Origin: Platerodrilus igneus
Lineage: Eukaryota > Arthropoda > Insecta > Coleoptera > Lycidae
Length of the DNA: 64,000 bases
NCBI GenBank assembly: GCA_036346225.1
Contig: JARFIW010000831.1
Coordinates: 310,001-374,000, forward strand
Reading direction: 5' to 3'
The translations under genes and the position numbers were made by a program. Positions 20,277 to 32,945 of this stretch are shown here, in pieces. The first letter of the stretch is position 1; each line of letters starts with the position of its first letter. The notes beneath the pieces were generated by a model. It had not been told where the DNA came from. It worked only from the letters and a program-made list of their open reading frames with translations, and searched no databases.

Positions 20277-22835
20277 CAATCTAAAAATTACACTTTAAAA
20301 AGAAACAAATCACATTTTGCTACAAATTATTAAATATTTGTAATTATCTCTATTGTACTAATAGCGGCATTGTAGTTACGAGGAATAGCTATTTTGGTAG
20401 TGGCAACGGCGCCAATATACGGCATCACGAATATTGTTGACGAAAGTCGGTTTAGAAATTGCAAGAACTATAGTAAACGCTTTTAGTATGTGCTGACATG
20501 GAACGGTGGATTTCAGTTATGCAGTTTGTAAATGCGTGGATCCAACGAATTAAAGATTGATTATGTGCGTACGTTAATTTTTTATTTACTTCTTAGAATC
20601 TGAATAATCCGCATTTTTACAATAGATCATTTTTAACCTATTTCGTTAATTTTTTTTACTTATCCGGCTCTTCCAATCAACCGCCATCTACACTTAAACG
20701 TCTAGGCAAAACGTTGGGTTCCATAATATGATCATCGGTAATTCTGACTCACACATTGAATGAAAACATATTTAAAAGGTTATACTCCTAAATTTCAAGG
20801 GAATTATCGTCACTCTTGATATATGTATTATAACCATTGCAGACATCATTTCTGGTAAAGCCAGCTTTATCTATTACTCACACATAGAATATAGAATTAC
20901 AATTTTCGCTCTGTTTACGAAGAAACCCATTATTAAAATTAACACGACGTAGTAGATTTTCTCCTTTCAATGTTTACACTTTTAGAATATGATAAGGGTG
21001 TAACCATTGCTCTTTTTTGAGTTCTCCAGATTACCAATTGTGATATTCCCACCTGACAAGCAAATTGTCGTGTACTTATTTGTAGCACGTTTCAAGTTTT
21101 GTGTAGAATCTCCTCTTTGGATTTAAAATGCGCTCTCTACGTTGACGGCCAATATCACGTTTGTTAATTTCAAATGAATCAAATTATCAAATGTGTTGGC
21201 ACCGCGTTTGTAAATATTCTAAAGCGTTCTAATTTTCCGAAACCCAAACATTTTATAAAATATTGAATTAGCTACAATAATTTCTGTACCCACCTTGTAT
21301 AGTAATATTATTCTATTTGTTTAAAAATCTTTTATATAAGTGAAATAAATGAAGCCAAACGCATTTAGTCAGTATTGTAATTCTCGTTAGCGTATAAAAA
21401 AAGCACATCTAACAAAATTCAATTTCGATTTACGTGATTGAAGGTCGAACATAATTCTATCGTATCTTCTGTTTACGTCCAAATTATGTGTAAAGCTACG
21501 AGTTTTGCAATACGCTACTCCGACTACTCCCGCACATTCGCTAATAGAACTTCGTGCAGCAAAGATGTGAAAAGTTTTAAATGTCTGCGGTCTTCGCGTC
21601 GCACTTCACCAGCATTAGTCTTTTAACACGGGCCTCGATCTGGTTGATTCAATAATGCGCAACAAAGATATAACAAACATACAACAAAGATAAAATAGAA
21701 AAACAAAAAGTCTAACAACAAATTTATAACATAATTCAACAAATACTTTAGAAATAAAATTAACAAAAAAATCAACTTCAGTTCTGGTTTTCCTTCGTGT
21801 AAAGTTGCCATAACTACATAAATATGATGACTTCGTTCGTTGAGTATTAATTTGCAGATGCAACATCTATAACGTCATGTAGGCTATTATTAGAAAATGG
21901 ATTAGGAATAATTCCAATTACCCCCGAAGACCTCCTTTTGTTTGGTCAACTACCATCTGGGGTAAGCCAGTTTTTTAAAGGAAATTTACCGGCCATCTTG
22001 CTGTTTGTGTTTCAAAGTCGTTTTGCTGATGGATGTTATTGGTAATTTTAAAGGGGACTTTTGCCTTTAGCCGGTAAGTCTACTTTTTTGAGTGATAAGC
22101 TACTCGTTTGTTTCCCGTGATTGGAAAAACTTAAATTACTCAGCTCCTATGGAATTATTAATTGTCGAACACATCTTGATAAAAAATTTTAAATGATAAT
22201 GCTTTTCTGGAATATTGAGGCTTACGCTAGTATGTTATTTATAACTTGTTTTCCGAAATACAATTAGTTATTTTAAACAGAATTATAAATTTAACTGGTT
22301 AAATATGTACTTAAAGATTGTAAATCTATATCAGATCTGGTATTGGTAATCAACTGATCTATGTTTGTGCTTTACTAAGTCTACTAAAGTTCTTTAAATA
22401 TTTCACTGAATAAATAATTGAACGCTTTCTATTAATATTTATTTTTTTCTCACATGACAATAATATTTGATTTCAATACAGTATAAATTTGACTATGTCA
22501 AATTTTCATTTCTGTTAGCATTTTAGGGCCCCTATTAAAAGTAAGACATCGTTCTCCAAATCCAACTGAAAACTAAACTTAATATTTTTTAATACTTTTA
22601 ACATATTTTTTTAAAGAAATTGCTATTTCATGTTATTTGCATTACATACATTGACATATTCTTTATTGAGTTACAACTACAAATCTCTACTCTTAATCTA
22701 ATTGGTATTTGATATTTAAATTTGGAAAAAATTTTATATTTTTAATTTGACTAGTGCGAAGGTGTTTAGTATTAATCTTGCTGTCCTAGTGACAGCCGAC
22801 TTAAGATACTTCATTTATAAACTAACTATGCTAAT
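20277..22835. other. Intergenic; contains dispersed repeat R3 copy 1
   Basis: No gene is recognised. The stretch 20483-20660 resembles 36505-36745 (R3). A short open stretch ending in TCTGG|GTAAG near 21960 looks like a splice donor but has no coding support. ORFs at 21615-21866 are low-complexity and carry no motif. Confidence 0.45.
20483..20660 (+). repeat. Dispersed repeat R3, copy 1
   Basis: It shares with 36505-36745 the blocks GTACGTTAATTT, TTATTYAYTT, AATCTRAATMATCCGCAT and TATTTCGTTAATT-like sequence, plus CGTGGATC upstream. Copy 2 has an extra 50 bp or so. Both copies lie 200-300 bp downstream of a solo LTR of the same family, but copy 1 is outside the PLE and that LTR, so the link may be chance. 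Confidence 0.55.
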
Positions 22836-25130
22836 TTATAACTTCGGTCTTCTGTACTTCATCGGTGCGGTCTCGTCGTAGTCCACGGCTGTTTTGATGA
22901 GGGGATTGTCGTGAAGAGCCATTCCGTCGAAGGTCTTCCATGCTGCTGCCTTGATGAATTCCACCATCGTTGGGATGTTGACGTCAGAGTGGAGCTGGTC
23001 GTTCCTCACGTACCATGGGACGTCGAGTGCTATGCGCAGGTTCTTCGATTGGACGGTTTGCAGCCTCTTGGTGTGGGACTTGGCTATGTAACCCCACGCT
23101 GCCGATGCGTAGGTCAGGGTCGGTCTGATGACGGTCTTGTAAAGTCTGATCTTGTTGGCGATGTCGAGCCGACTTCTTCTGTTGAGTAGTGGGTACAGAC
23201 TGGCTATTGCTGCGTTGGCTCTGAAGGCGGTGTTGGCGATTTGGGTTTCCCAGGCGAGTCTTTGCTCGATGGTTACTCTCAAGTACTTGGCCTGCAGCTT
23301 CCATGGGATGGCCTCCTTGAAGTGGAGCCTCCTTTTTGTCAGGAGCATGGCGCTGCTCTTGTCCGGGTTGACGTTGATCAGCCAGGTTCGGAGCCATCTC
23401 CCCAAGGTGGTGGCGGCATCCTGAAGTCTTCTTGTCACTAACCCTGGGGATAGTGATCTGGTGGCTACAGTGGTGTCGTCGGCGTAGAGAAAGAGGTAGG
23501 TGTCGCTAGTCTTCGGCACATCGTGAGTGAACAGCGGGTAGAGCAGTGGTGAGAGGAGCGAGCCCTGAGGCACGCCGGCTTGCATCTGTCGGGCTACAGA
23601 ACGGGAGCTGCCTATCTTCACTCGGAATCTTTTTTGGTCCAGAAACAATGCGGCGAGTATTGCAGTTTGTAGAGAAGTTCCTGATGCCACACTCGGTCGA
23701 AGGCCTTGGAAACATCAAGGAAGATGACGCCGGTGGACTGCCTCCTGTTGAAACCATCGATGACGAACTCCACGAGACGCAGGATCTGACGAACGGTTGA
23801 ATGACCATATCTGAAGGCGAACTGCTCGTCGGGGATGTCCCCTCGCTCTTCGACTTTGTCCCGTAGCCGTCGAAGTACGACACCCTCCGCTATCTTGCCG
23901 AGAACCGGTAGTAGACTGATGGGGCGGTAGTTCTGCGAGAAGGTTGCAGACTGCCCAGACTTCTGTTACAAAATTACGTCTGCGCATTTCCAAGGTGTAG
24001 TGAAATGGCGCAGACGTAATATGGCGTTAAGTATGGCCAGTAGCATGGCTTTCGCTCTTACTGGAAGTAGTTTGACGGCTTTGGCTGGGATGCCGTCGGG
24101 ACCTGGTGCCTTCGAATCTTTACTCTTCTGATGAGCTTCTCCAGCTCTTGCGGAGTCACGTGGGGCAGATGCTGTTCGTCTTCGTTTTCTTCTAGGCAAG
24201 AAAAGACCGCTCTGTTGACTCTCTCTACCCAGTCGAGATCGGCTTCGGCGTAGTTCAGGGTGAACTGTCGTTCCAGATGGTCTGCAAAAGCTTCGGTCTT
24301 GTCCTCTTCTGTGTAGACCATCCCATTCTCTCTGTGGATTGGCGGCATTGGTGCTGACTTCCTCTTCAGGATCTTCACCATCCTCCAGAGTGAATGGCCG
24401 TCTTCTTCTAAGACCTCGATCTTCCTTCTCCACTGCTCGTTCCGGTGTTCCTGCAAGGAGATGCTTACCTGGGTACGTAGGTCGTAGTAAGCGTTCCTGT
24501 TTTCTAGGTCCCAGGAACGCTGGTAGTTCTTCTGGCACGGTTCTTCTCACTGATGAATTGTCTGGTGTCGTCTGGGATCTGCTGGTGCTGTCTGCGTACC
24601 ATCGTTGTCTTGGTCGCCGCTTCCATGGATGACTAGCTGGCTCTGGTCAGCAGGTCTACTGCTGCATCCACTTCGTCTGCTGTGTTGAGGGATGGAATTC
24701 GTGGAATGCTCTCCTGGAGGTGGTCTGTGAATGCTGCCCAGCAGATGCTCTTCTCTGGGTGCTCCTCCTCTTCGGTGAAGTCTTCGCCTACACACAGATA
24801 GTGGTCCGAGTCCAATTCGTTGACTGCGTTGAGCTGGACTGGCAGTGCTAGGTCCTTGATGACTAGGATGTCCAGGATGTCTGGTCTTCTGTTGTGGCAG
24901 CAGTTGGTTGGCTCGGCTGGTCCCTCGACTGCTGCTTGTCTGTTGTCCGCGTAGTTCCATAGGTTTCTTCCGTTCTGGTTGGTCATCCTGCTGTTCCAGG
25001 TCGGATGCTTCGCATTGAGGTCTCCAGCTAGGATCGTTGGTGTCCAGGTGAGTAGGATGGTGTCCAGGTCCACTTCCTGGATGGGTCTGGCTGTCCATGT
25101 TTTTGTTGGACCTCATGTTTTATTATAGGT
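22836..25130 (-). pseudogene. Jockey-clade LINE, 5'-truncated, frameshifted
   Basis: The minus-strand order is the end of the APE endonuclease, then RT, then C-terminal region. The endonuclease part (24633-25073) has ILAGDLNAKHPTWNSR, NRRPDILDILV and ELDSDHYLC. RT begins near 24110 with SKAPGPDGIPAKAVKLLP. A shifted frame holds the NYRPISLLPVLGKI and FLDVSKAFDRVWH-type blocks (23680-23940). The last frame (22836-23690) has AGVPQGSLLSPLLY, YADD at 23475-23486, VNPDKSSAMLL, and a terminal RPTLTYASAAWGY block. At least three frameshifts and the missing ORF1 make it dead. It is visibly more GC-rich than its surroundings, as many Jockey elements are. No poly(A) or target duplication was identified. 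Confidence 0.9.
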
Positions 25131-25883
25131 ACAGAGTCTGTACGAATTTAAGGTCAAACCTTCATGGTTTTGAAACGAGATTTGATAGTGAAACACTTAT
25201 GTTTGACGATATTGGATTGCACTTGTTTATTTTATAAGTGTAGTAGCCCCCTGGTTTATCCTAATAGTCTCTCCCCGCAGAAGTAGGGTTCAGGGTTAGT
25301 CCAGGCGTGTTCCAAAAGTCAGTTATCATCTACGGGTAAAAATTACATCTTATGTTTGACTTTTGTGGGAAGTTGGCGTAGTGTTTGGTACCCCTTTTTC
25401 ACTAGCAATCAATAAAAGAAAATCTCCAGAAAAAATGCAATTGCGAGGTATCTTTCGCCATAAAAACGTCATCCAAACTCGGGACTTTCATAAACTTCGC
25501 CGCATCGGTTTTTTCAATATTGATAATTAATTTTTAATCTTAATGCTTTAATAAACACCGGAGTGACAATTCTTTACAGGGTGACACTAAAATAAACAGC
25601 CACCTAAGAGTTTATTTGCATATTTTTGTAAATTCTAGTGACTCCCAACCTTAAAAAAGTTCTAGCCGTATTTTCTCGAAAAATATTATATCAGTATAAG
25701 ACGTTAAGTTTTATTCAAAGTCGCCCATTGTGTTGAGATGTGACTGCAACTGAAAACGCATTTCTGGCATAACTAGAATTAATACTTGAGCCATCTTTTT
25801 ACATTCTTTTATTACTACTCCTTAAGTTGTACCATACTAGCGAGCACAATTACACCAGGCGGGAAAAACCTATAAATTTGAAT
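25131..25883. other. Probable remnant of BEL/Pao 3' LTR region
   Basis: No gene is seen. On the minus strand this directly follows the BEL pol stop codon. A TGTTGAGAC-like start near 25902 could be the LTR 5' tip, but no second LTR survives in the window to compare, so the boundaries cannot be fixed. Confidence 0.4.
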
Positions 25884-26994
25884 TCAAAACAATAAAAGTC
25901 TCAACATAAGCCGCCCCTCTTGAGACATGTTCTCAAAAATAAACATACTAAAGAATATGCATGATAACGTAAAAACAATATTATGAATTGTACTACTAAA
26001 AATAAAAGCAAATGAGAAATAAACACTTAATAATATATCAAACAAATCCTTAAATCCTACTTCAATGATTTGCAGGTAAGGCACGCAGTTTATCCACAGA
26101 ACCCTTATGCACACTACTTGCAGTTTCACAAAAACCACTTGGGCTATGCCATCTTGTCCAGAATGAGTGGCCATATTGCGTGCTAATTTCCAGTTTGCAT
26201 GTGGTAAGTTTTCTTCTTTTATCAATTCCATGGGGCAAGGAACTATACTGCATTCAGAATTTTTAAACCATTTGCGACTCTGTTGGAGCTCATTAATATA
26301 ATCCTTCAACCCACTTTTCCAGAAGTTTTGTACAACTTGTTGCACTTTTTGAAAGTGCAAAACGTGATTGTCATGGAATATAGTTAGCGCACAGTCGGGT
26401 ACGGCAATGAGACTACGCCCAATGAGAAAGTGAGCTGTGGTTAATAAGTCCAGATCATTTGGATAAGAAGATAGAGATGTTATTGGTCAATCTTAGTTAG
26501 TAAGGTATAAAATTTTTTTGTATGTAAATCGAAAATGATTATTTACTTTTTTCAGATGATATTTTATAATGCAAATTCAGACTACCAGTCCGCTAAAATA
26601 AGGGCAACGAGATTGAATGAAATGCCATGATATGCATTTCTTGTTTAGAACGTTCTCAATTTTATGATTCTCTGTATCAGCATACATTATTTTAAGCAAC
26701 TCTTTTATTTCTGTTAACTTCCGCAAAGTAAGCCGAGTTATCAGAATATATTGCGGCAGGCTTTTCTTGTCTACTAGAAGACGTTCTTATAGCAGCAATA
26801 AAAGTTTCTGATGTTAAATCAGACACCAACTCAATGTGAATTGCCTTTGTCACAAAGCATACAAAAGCGCATATGTAGTGCTTAGAGGACTTTAATCCAC
26901 GTGCCCTTTTGTTTTTAATCAACAATGGACTACCATAATTAACTACACAGGTATGAAATGGAAGAAAGTCAATGATTAGACGTCCTTTGGGCAA
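25884..26994 (-). pseudogene. BEL/Pao integrase and C-terminal domain
   Basis: The integrase segment (26692-26994) reads INFLPF-like then CVVNYGSPLLIK, KHYICAFVCFVTKAIHIEL and SDLTSETFIAAIR, followed by IYSDNSAYF with the second core Asp. Further on are TTAHFLIGRSLIAVP (about 26440) and the C-terminal block (25884-26360): VVQNFWKSGLKDYINELQQ, then LIKEENLPHANWKLAR and the end SQEGRLMLR. These match BEL/Pao integrase order. Reading is interrupted near 26500-26690, where the third catalytic residue should lie. Confidence 0.88.
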
Positions 26995-27826
26995 AGGTTC
27001 TATTTATTAATGGTACATATGAATTAGGAGACTCGAAAACACGCGTAGCATTCCCTAACAATCTTTTTGGCACAATTTCGCCCTGGTCAAAATGTTTTAC
27101 GTATCTACATGATATAATAAGTCCTATGGACCAGAGTGTAACGTTTTCTCGTGTTCGTGTTTGATTATAAGTTAATTTTAATTTGGGGTAATTTGATGCT
27201 TTTTATTTTTGGAAAACTGTGAGTATTCAATTTTAATTCCAACTATGAGTAATCTATCACAAACTAAGAATGGATTAAGTGATGACAAACGACTTTTTGA
27301 ATTAATACTTTGTTATTCCTTAAAGCAGTTATTTCCGGCTGAAATTCTTGCTCTTGTGCTAGGCGCATTAGCGTTTTCATAGCTGTATCTAGTTCTTTAT
27401 ATGCTAAAGAAAACTAGAACGTTTTTAATGAGGGCTGAAAGAATATTATGTTCGATCTGCTTGGCATATGCTGCAAACCTTTGCAATTCTTTATATAAAG
27501 AAAATCGATCAAAAGTATCAGTATTAGCATTTCAACATTTCAACATTCATTTCAATAACGTAATCAAAATGTGATCGCTTGGTTGGGATCAAGTGTAGAC
27601 AATTGATCTAAGGAGTTAATCAGACATCTTGGACCGTTCCATCATAATGTAGAAATAATTAAAACCTTGGGCTGGACACCACGAGATATCAGACGTCAAC
27701 AGACGGAACGTATTTCGATTGTTCTAGTTTAGTTAAATCTTGTTTTTAAGATACGCGATTTAAAAGAAAGGTTTTTAGAACATTAGGGGAATTCCTTGAG
27801 CATTCCAGGACGATCGTTAAATCGAC

Positions 27827-28650
27827 TCAATAGCTTATTGATTTGGAAGTGAAAGATATAGCTTTGACGATTTTGAAAACATGTATTGCTAGAAGTAGAG
27901 CACCGCATAGTTCCAATTTTGAAATCCAAACAGTTTTCAAATGAGCCAGTCTAGATTTAGAAGCAATTAAGCTAAGCGTGATCACGTCAGTGCTACCAAT
28001 GCCCTTTAAGTATACACATGTCCTATGCGCTAGTGGCAATGCGTCAGAAAATCCGTGTAGTTGTATGTTGACACGTCATCAACAAGGATTCAACTTGAGG
28101 CATTTAACAAACGCAAAGAGTAAATATCTTTACAGAATTGAATACACTAATAATGAAATTCAGATGGAATTGATTCGCCCCATGACAAATTGTTTTCAAA
28201 CTACAAAAAACGGTTTGCGGTATTCTCAAAAGGACTACTTAAATTGCTGGATTTTGAGTTTAAAGGAATTGAAACAACGAATCGACCGCTTGAATCCCGT
28301 TCCGTATTTTTCAGAAAATGTACCTCACTTGTGAGGTACATCTTTAATTGATCGTGCATGGAAATTGTTGTAAGAATCAAAAGTTTTCAAGCTGTCTTTG
28401 AACGTCAGAACTGCTTGAGTTAGACACAAAGTTCCATTGAATTTGCTTGAAAGTTGGTTAGAGGAACGCTCGGGCCCGCAAGTATCCAACCAATTTTTTT
28501 TGAGAATTGTTTGTGTACCACTCAGTTTTATTTTGCAAATGTATAATAGATCTCAGGATAATGATGCTGTGATAAACAAATCAGCATCGCAAGATACAGT
28601 GAACTTATTGTCTGCTAGTTCTATGTTTGTTGGTTTCAAATGTTCTTAAG
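27827..28650 (-). pseudogene. BEL/Pao RT end and RNase H, decayed
   Basis: The clearest part (27827-28039) contains LIASKSRLAHLKTVWISKLE then LCGALLLAIHVFK, the RNase H block that follows RT in BEL/Pao. Upstream at 28140-28250 is a LSWGESIPSEF-like stretch typical of the RT-RNase H linker. RT catalytic motifs were not read with confidence. The stretch 27000-27826 on the left is decayed linker with no clear motif. Confidence 0.7.
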
Positions 28651-28679
28651 GAAGATTGCCTGTGATTTTAGGTAACGCA

Positions 28680-29257
28680 AGTTATATATCCCCCAAATTA
28701 GAATATATATGTAATTAATGAAACTATTAAGAATTAAAAATTATTAAAACTCAAGTCAGATGCAACAATGTAATATTGAAGGACATAATAAAAAGCTTAA
28801 TGAAAGTTCAACAAGCCAGACAGTGAGAACGGAAACAGACATTGTATTCCAGACATAACGTGATACTGCAGGTGCAGGTCATATAAGGCAGTAATTATTA
28901 GAATTAAGATTGTTACATTGTATTAAATACAGAAATAAGCAGACATGAGCTTTGCAGTTCCCACAAGCAATGTGAGAGGCAGGGATAGCATAAATACCCT
29001 CGAGAGCCCAAGATGGCTAGTCAGTCTAGAACTTCTCAACTTTAACATTGTTGTCAGTTCAGCTACTCACCATAATTTTAGTTTAATGAATTAAAAGTGA
29101 AGTTCAACTTAGAATTATTTCGATATCATATGTTACTGCATATAAGGAACTTGTAAATTAAAAAATCCATTGTAATTCAGTATAAAATAAATTTGTTAGA
29201 AGAAGTTTTTTGGAACTGCTTTTTAAAAAGTCGCTCCAAGAGGCCCAAAACCTAACT
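28680..29257 (+). mobile_element. Solo LTR, copy 2
   Basis: This 578-bp LTR begins AGTTATATATCCCC and ends AAACCTAACT. It is flanked by CGCA (28676-28679) and CGCG (29258-29261), a near-identical 4-bp duplication of YRYR type. TATA box 28989-28998, TCAGTC initiator 29021-29026. It interrupts the BEL/Pao element between protease and RT, so it is younger than that element. It has the same orientation as the other two LTR copies. Confidence 0.88.
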
Positions 29258-29329
29258 CGCGTTTGCGTAAAATGATTTGTACATTGAATAAATACTTACA
29301 ACAACCTTGTGTGATACGTTGGCTAGGTT

Positions 29330-30660
29330 TTAACTAATGCCACATATTAAAAGGTCAATTGGAACCTTATACGCCTTTAATTTATTACACAAGTTGCTTG
29401 TAATAAAATGAGATTGACTTCCAGAATCCAACGGTGCTCGGCGTTTATGGAAAGAATCCACTGCATCTTTGATTTTAACTACAATTGTTGAAAATAATGA
29501 ATGCTCTAACAACGTACATGCAGAATGATATGCTGTCATCGTACTAACAGCTATAGCTTCATGTTTTGGTTTCTCAGTTGGACTGTGCTAGAGGACGACT
29601 GAGCTTTAGTTTTGTAATTAACATAAATAAGGGTGTGGTGCGATTTGCCACATTCCCTGCATTTACTTGATTTGGAACCTTTGTTAAAGTGGTTCAGTTT
29701 AAAACAATTAATGCAGAACTTTAGGTTTATTATTTCTGTTACTCTGACATTTAACTGATAGCTTTTTGAATCTAACGCAATGATATATTTTATGCGTGGC
29801 TTTGCAGAATGTACACACTGCTGTCATATCATTTGCTACAAATGGTTTTTTCAATTTGAGTTTTTGTGGAGTTTGCATTAAGGACCTCATATTTTGTCTT
29901 TAGAAATGATTTAAGCTCATCTAATATAGGAAGACTCTTGAATCTTGCTTTAATTCAAGATCAAACTGGTTACTTATTATAAAAACTAAAAAGGTGCTCC
30001 ATTTATTTACAAGTTGATTTAATTTTTGGAGGTATCTTAAATGTTTGAAAGTCTTTTAAAAGTTATCTAAAGTTAACATGAAAATTTTTTGGTACCGAGG
30101 GCAGGTTCAAGATTGCGTTAGTACGATTATTTACAATAATGCGTTTATTATCAAATTTTTCAAGCACCGCAGCCCATGTAATATCATAATGGTCCTCACA
30201 TATTTCTAGTAAGCTAATGACGTCACTGGCTGGTGGTGGAAAGTCGCCTTTAAGTAGTGAAACTTGCTTATTTTGCTGATATTATTATTATCGTAAATAA
30301 GTGCTTTGAAAGTATCTCGGAATTCTACGAATTGATCGTGCTTACCAGAAAAACTCAAGAGTGACATAGTTGGAGGCCTTATGACGACGTTGGTCTTGCT
30401 AGAATCCTATCAAGAGTTGCTAGGCAATTGTGCGTTTTGTGACAATTGGCTTGTCGAATTTCTATCAATTATGTCCTGCGCTAGAGTTAAAACTGAAAAA
30501 TAATAATCCTCAAAACTATCTCGTCCAACTACTTCGTTCTCCTCGCTTGTCTCTTCATTTAAAAGTTCTATTTTAAATTGCAAACTGTTAAATTCTTCTA
30601 AAAGTGAGCGAATTGCTGCTAACCGCGCCTTTAAATTTCCAATATTTTTGGTTATATCGA
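29330..30660 (-). pseudogene. BEL/Pao gag, zinc region and protease
   Basis: Gag begins near 30660 with LKARLAAIRSLLEEFNSLQ, stays open for about 70 codons, and continues with LSFSGKHDQFVEFRDTFKAL, the DUF1759-type gag core. The zinc region (29708-29890) has CTFCKATHKIYHCVRFKKL. The protease (29330-29539) has RAPLDSGSQSHFITSNLC, with the DSG active site where family members have ALLDSGSQ. Stops and frameshifts lie near 30390, 30200 and 29900. The short ORF at 30672-30857 may be the extreme gag N-terminus. Confidence 0.85.
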
Positions 30661-30879
30661 TCTTACCGGATTTAATGATTCAAGTTACGCCTGAAAAGCG
30701 TGATTTGTACCTTAAAAATGCTGCGTTTTTTAATTAAAACCTTTAATTTGTCTTTTGATAAAGAAGTATCTATTTGTAAATGCTTAATACTCAGATAAAA
30801 GCTTTGTACACGAAAGGAGTAAGAAGTACTTACCAAAATGAAAACAATTCTTAGCATTACTTAAATAAACACTTCAAAA

Positions 30880-32945
30880 ATATTGAAGGAATATGTAATG
30901 AGAGAATGGATCTGACTGTGGGACCGATCATTTTCTGGTTTTGTCCAGAATTAATCGTAAGTGGGCGTGGAGAATAAAGCAGAATGCGAGACAATCAAGA
31001 GTGAAAATAGAAGGCTTGTTAGAAGAGTCGACTCAAAGAGAGTACTCTACTATGTTAGAGAGGGAGTTGTATGACGGCAAAAGGAATTGGAAAATTCTCT
31101 GAAGTCTGAAGATGTCAAGAAAGCATGGGATTGGTTGAAGAACCATGGAATGTGCTTTGGAACGATGTGGAACGACAATGATCGCTACATGTAATAAAAA
31201 TGCATGGTGGAGCGACCAGGTCAAAAAGGTTGTCGGGGAAAAGAAAGTGGCGTATAAAAATATGATTGCAGAAAATATGTTGAGTTAAGAGAGCAACTTC
31301 AAGAAGTATATAAGGAGAAAAAGCAATAAGCGAAAGAAGTAGTGAAGACAAGCAAAAAGCAATTGAGGGAAAGGGAGTGTGAAGAAATGCAGAGTGACTT
31401 TGGAAGAAATAAAAACTTGTTTTTGAAATGGGTAACAAGACAAAAATGAATGAAAATAAGCGTGTGAATGGCGTGTTAGCAGTAGAAATAAAATTGTTTG
31501 GGACGAAGCAAGTGTGAGAAGCTGTTTAAAATAGTACTTTACGTCGTTGTATGATGGCGGCAAGAAGGATACAATGACTTACGTTTGATTTTCCAATGCT
31601 ACACTCAAAGGTACTACATTGGCCAGAAATCGAGTTTTTTTTACTTGGAAATTTTGAATTTTGCCGAACCCTTGCTGATGCAAGCAAGGTAGGGATCTTT
31701 TACGTGCGTGACAACATTCCCACACGGGACCTCCATTTTACCTCTCATCCGAACGAGGGTCTACTTTTGTGAAAAATGCTCGCCTAACATTTTTCAAGCG
31801 GACCGTGTCGGGATTTGAACCCGGGACACCAACTACACCACGGAGCCGCCTCGGATACAGTGACTGCGTGGATGATGAAGAGAGCAGTAATGTACTGATC
31901 GAAAACATAAATATCAGTATAAAGTTCTAATGCAGTGTATATGAAGCGGTGAGAACTTTGAAGAATGGCAAAACGGCAGGTGTAAACAAGTGAAATGCTT
32001 AAGTTTGGGTCCTGGCTACTGATTGAATGTTTATGCAAAGTGATAGAGTTGTGTATAGAACAAGCGAAGGTGTCTGAAGATTAGAAAAGTGCGGTCATTA
32101 TCTCTTTGCAAAAAAATAATGGCGGCACATATGAATGCAAGAATTATCGTAGGATATGTATGTTGAGTGAACCCAGGAAAATGTATAGAAATATTGTCAT
32201 CGAGAGTGTTCGCAAGAGAACGCAGAGCAAGATATGGGACGTTCAATGTGATTTTATGCATGGAAAAGCGTGTGCGAATCAGATGTTCGCAATGCAGCAA
32301 ATTGTCAAAAAGTGTATGCATGCCAAAAAGAAAATGTATGCAACATTTGTAGATATGGAAAAGACGTATGTGCACAGAAGTGAATTATGGAAGCGTTGCG
32401 TAAATGTGGTGTACGCAAGTGCTTGATAAAACCCATCAGAGCTATATATAAAGGCAGTAGAGCGTGTGTACCTGTGAATGATAACATGGGGCAAAACTTT
32501 GACATTGTGGAAGGTGTAATACAGGACTGTGTGATGTATCAATGGCTGTTTAAAGTATTTATGGATAAATATATCAAGCGGGCTTGCAAAGGAATGGGAG
32601 GAGGGAAAATTGGTGAAACAAATGTCAGTGTGCTGTTGTATGCGGATGACACAGTATTGTTGGCTGAAGCGTCACAAAATTTGCAACGAATGCTTGACAG
32701 ATTGTCAGAAGCGTGTGAAAATATGCTATTGAAACTGAATGTACATAAGACGAAAGTAATAATTTTTGACAGAGATGGCGGAATTGATGACTGTGTTTAA
32801 AATGGACAATGACACGATAGAGAAAGTGAATGACTTTATGTATCTTGGTAGAAAGTTTTTGAGTTGTGAAAAGCTGGTTGGTGAAATAGAAAGAAGAGTA
32901 ACTACAGGCAGAAAATGCTAGGCAATGGTAGCTCACGTGCTAACA
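30880..32945 (+). pseudogene. LINE E (non-LTR retrotransposon), plus strand
   Basis: It begins in the endonuclease C-terminus near 30900 (CGTDHFLV-like) and continues with a basic linker of the WAWRIKQNARQ and TMLERELYDGK type. RT N-terminal motifs follow the SINE insertion (ALIIS-type VIISLQKNNGGTYECKNYR and ICMLSEPRKMY near 32090-32190). The RT core at 32387-32800 has VSVLLYADDTVLLAEAS (YADD, residues 85-88 of that segment), then LKLNVHKTKVIIFD. It is not the same family as LINEs A and B; I would place it only as an endonuclease-type LINE. Frameshifts and premature stops are present. Both ends are eroded. Confidence 0.82.
31580..31852 (-). mobile_element. SINE-1 copy, antisense, inside LINE E
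   Basis: It is flanked by GGATACAATGACT (31567-31579) and GGATACAGTGACT (31853-31865), a 13-bp duplication with one difference. On the minus strand: a shortened tRNA-like head, box B GGTTTCAAATCC-like near 31810-31820, the GTTCGGATGAGAGG and CACGCACG blocks, and the 3' hairpin at 31593-31622 with a TTTG loop. The outer stem CCAATG/CATTGG is intact. The tail matches AAAATCAAACGTAA. Part of the tRNA anticodon arm is deleted. Confidence 0.9.

Larger units (their letters stand above)
25884..30660 (-). mobile_element. BEL/Pao LTR retrotransposon remnant
   Basis: The minus-strand order is gag, zinc region, protease, RT, RNase H, integrase and C-terminal domain, as in BEL/Pao elements. The RT part is poorly preserved. 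A solo LTR of an unrelated family is inserted between protease and RT (28680-29257). The 5' LTR is missing: gag meets another LINE near 30880. Stops and frameshifts occur in every domain. Confidence 0.88.

Noticed and set aside
22911..23441. Plus-strand ORFs opposite the Jockey element
   Set aside because: They are shadow frames in GC-rich sequence; the minus strand holds GVPQGS, YADD and the other RT motifs.
32279..32542. Minus-strand ORFs over LINE E
   Set aside because: They run opposite plus-strand RT motifs, including YADD, and have no motif of their own.
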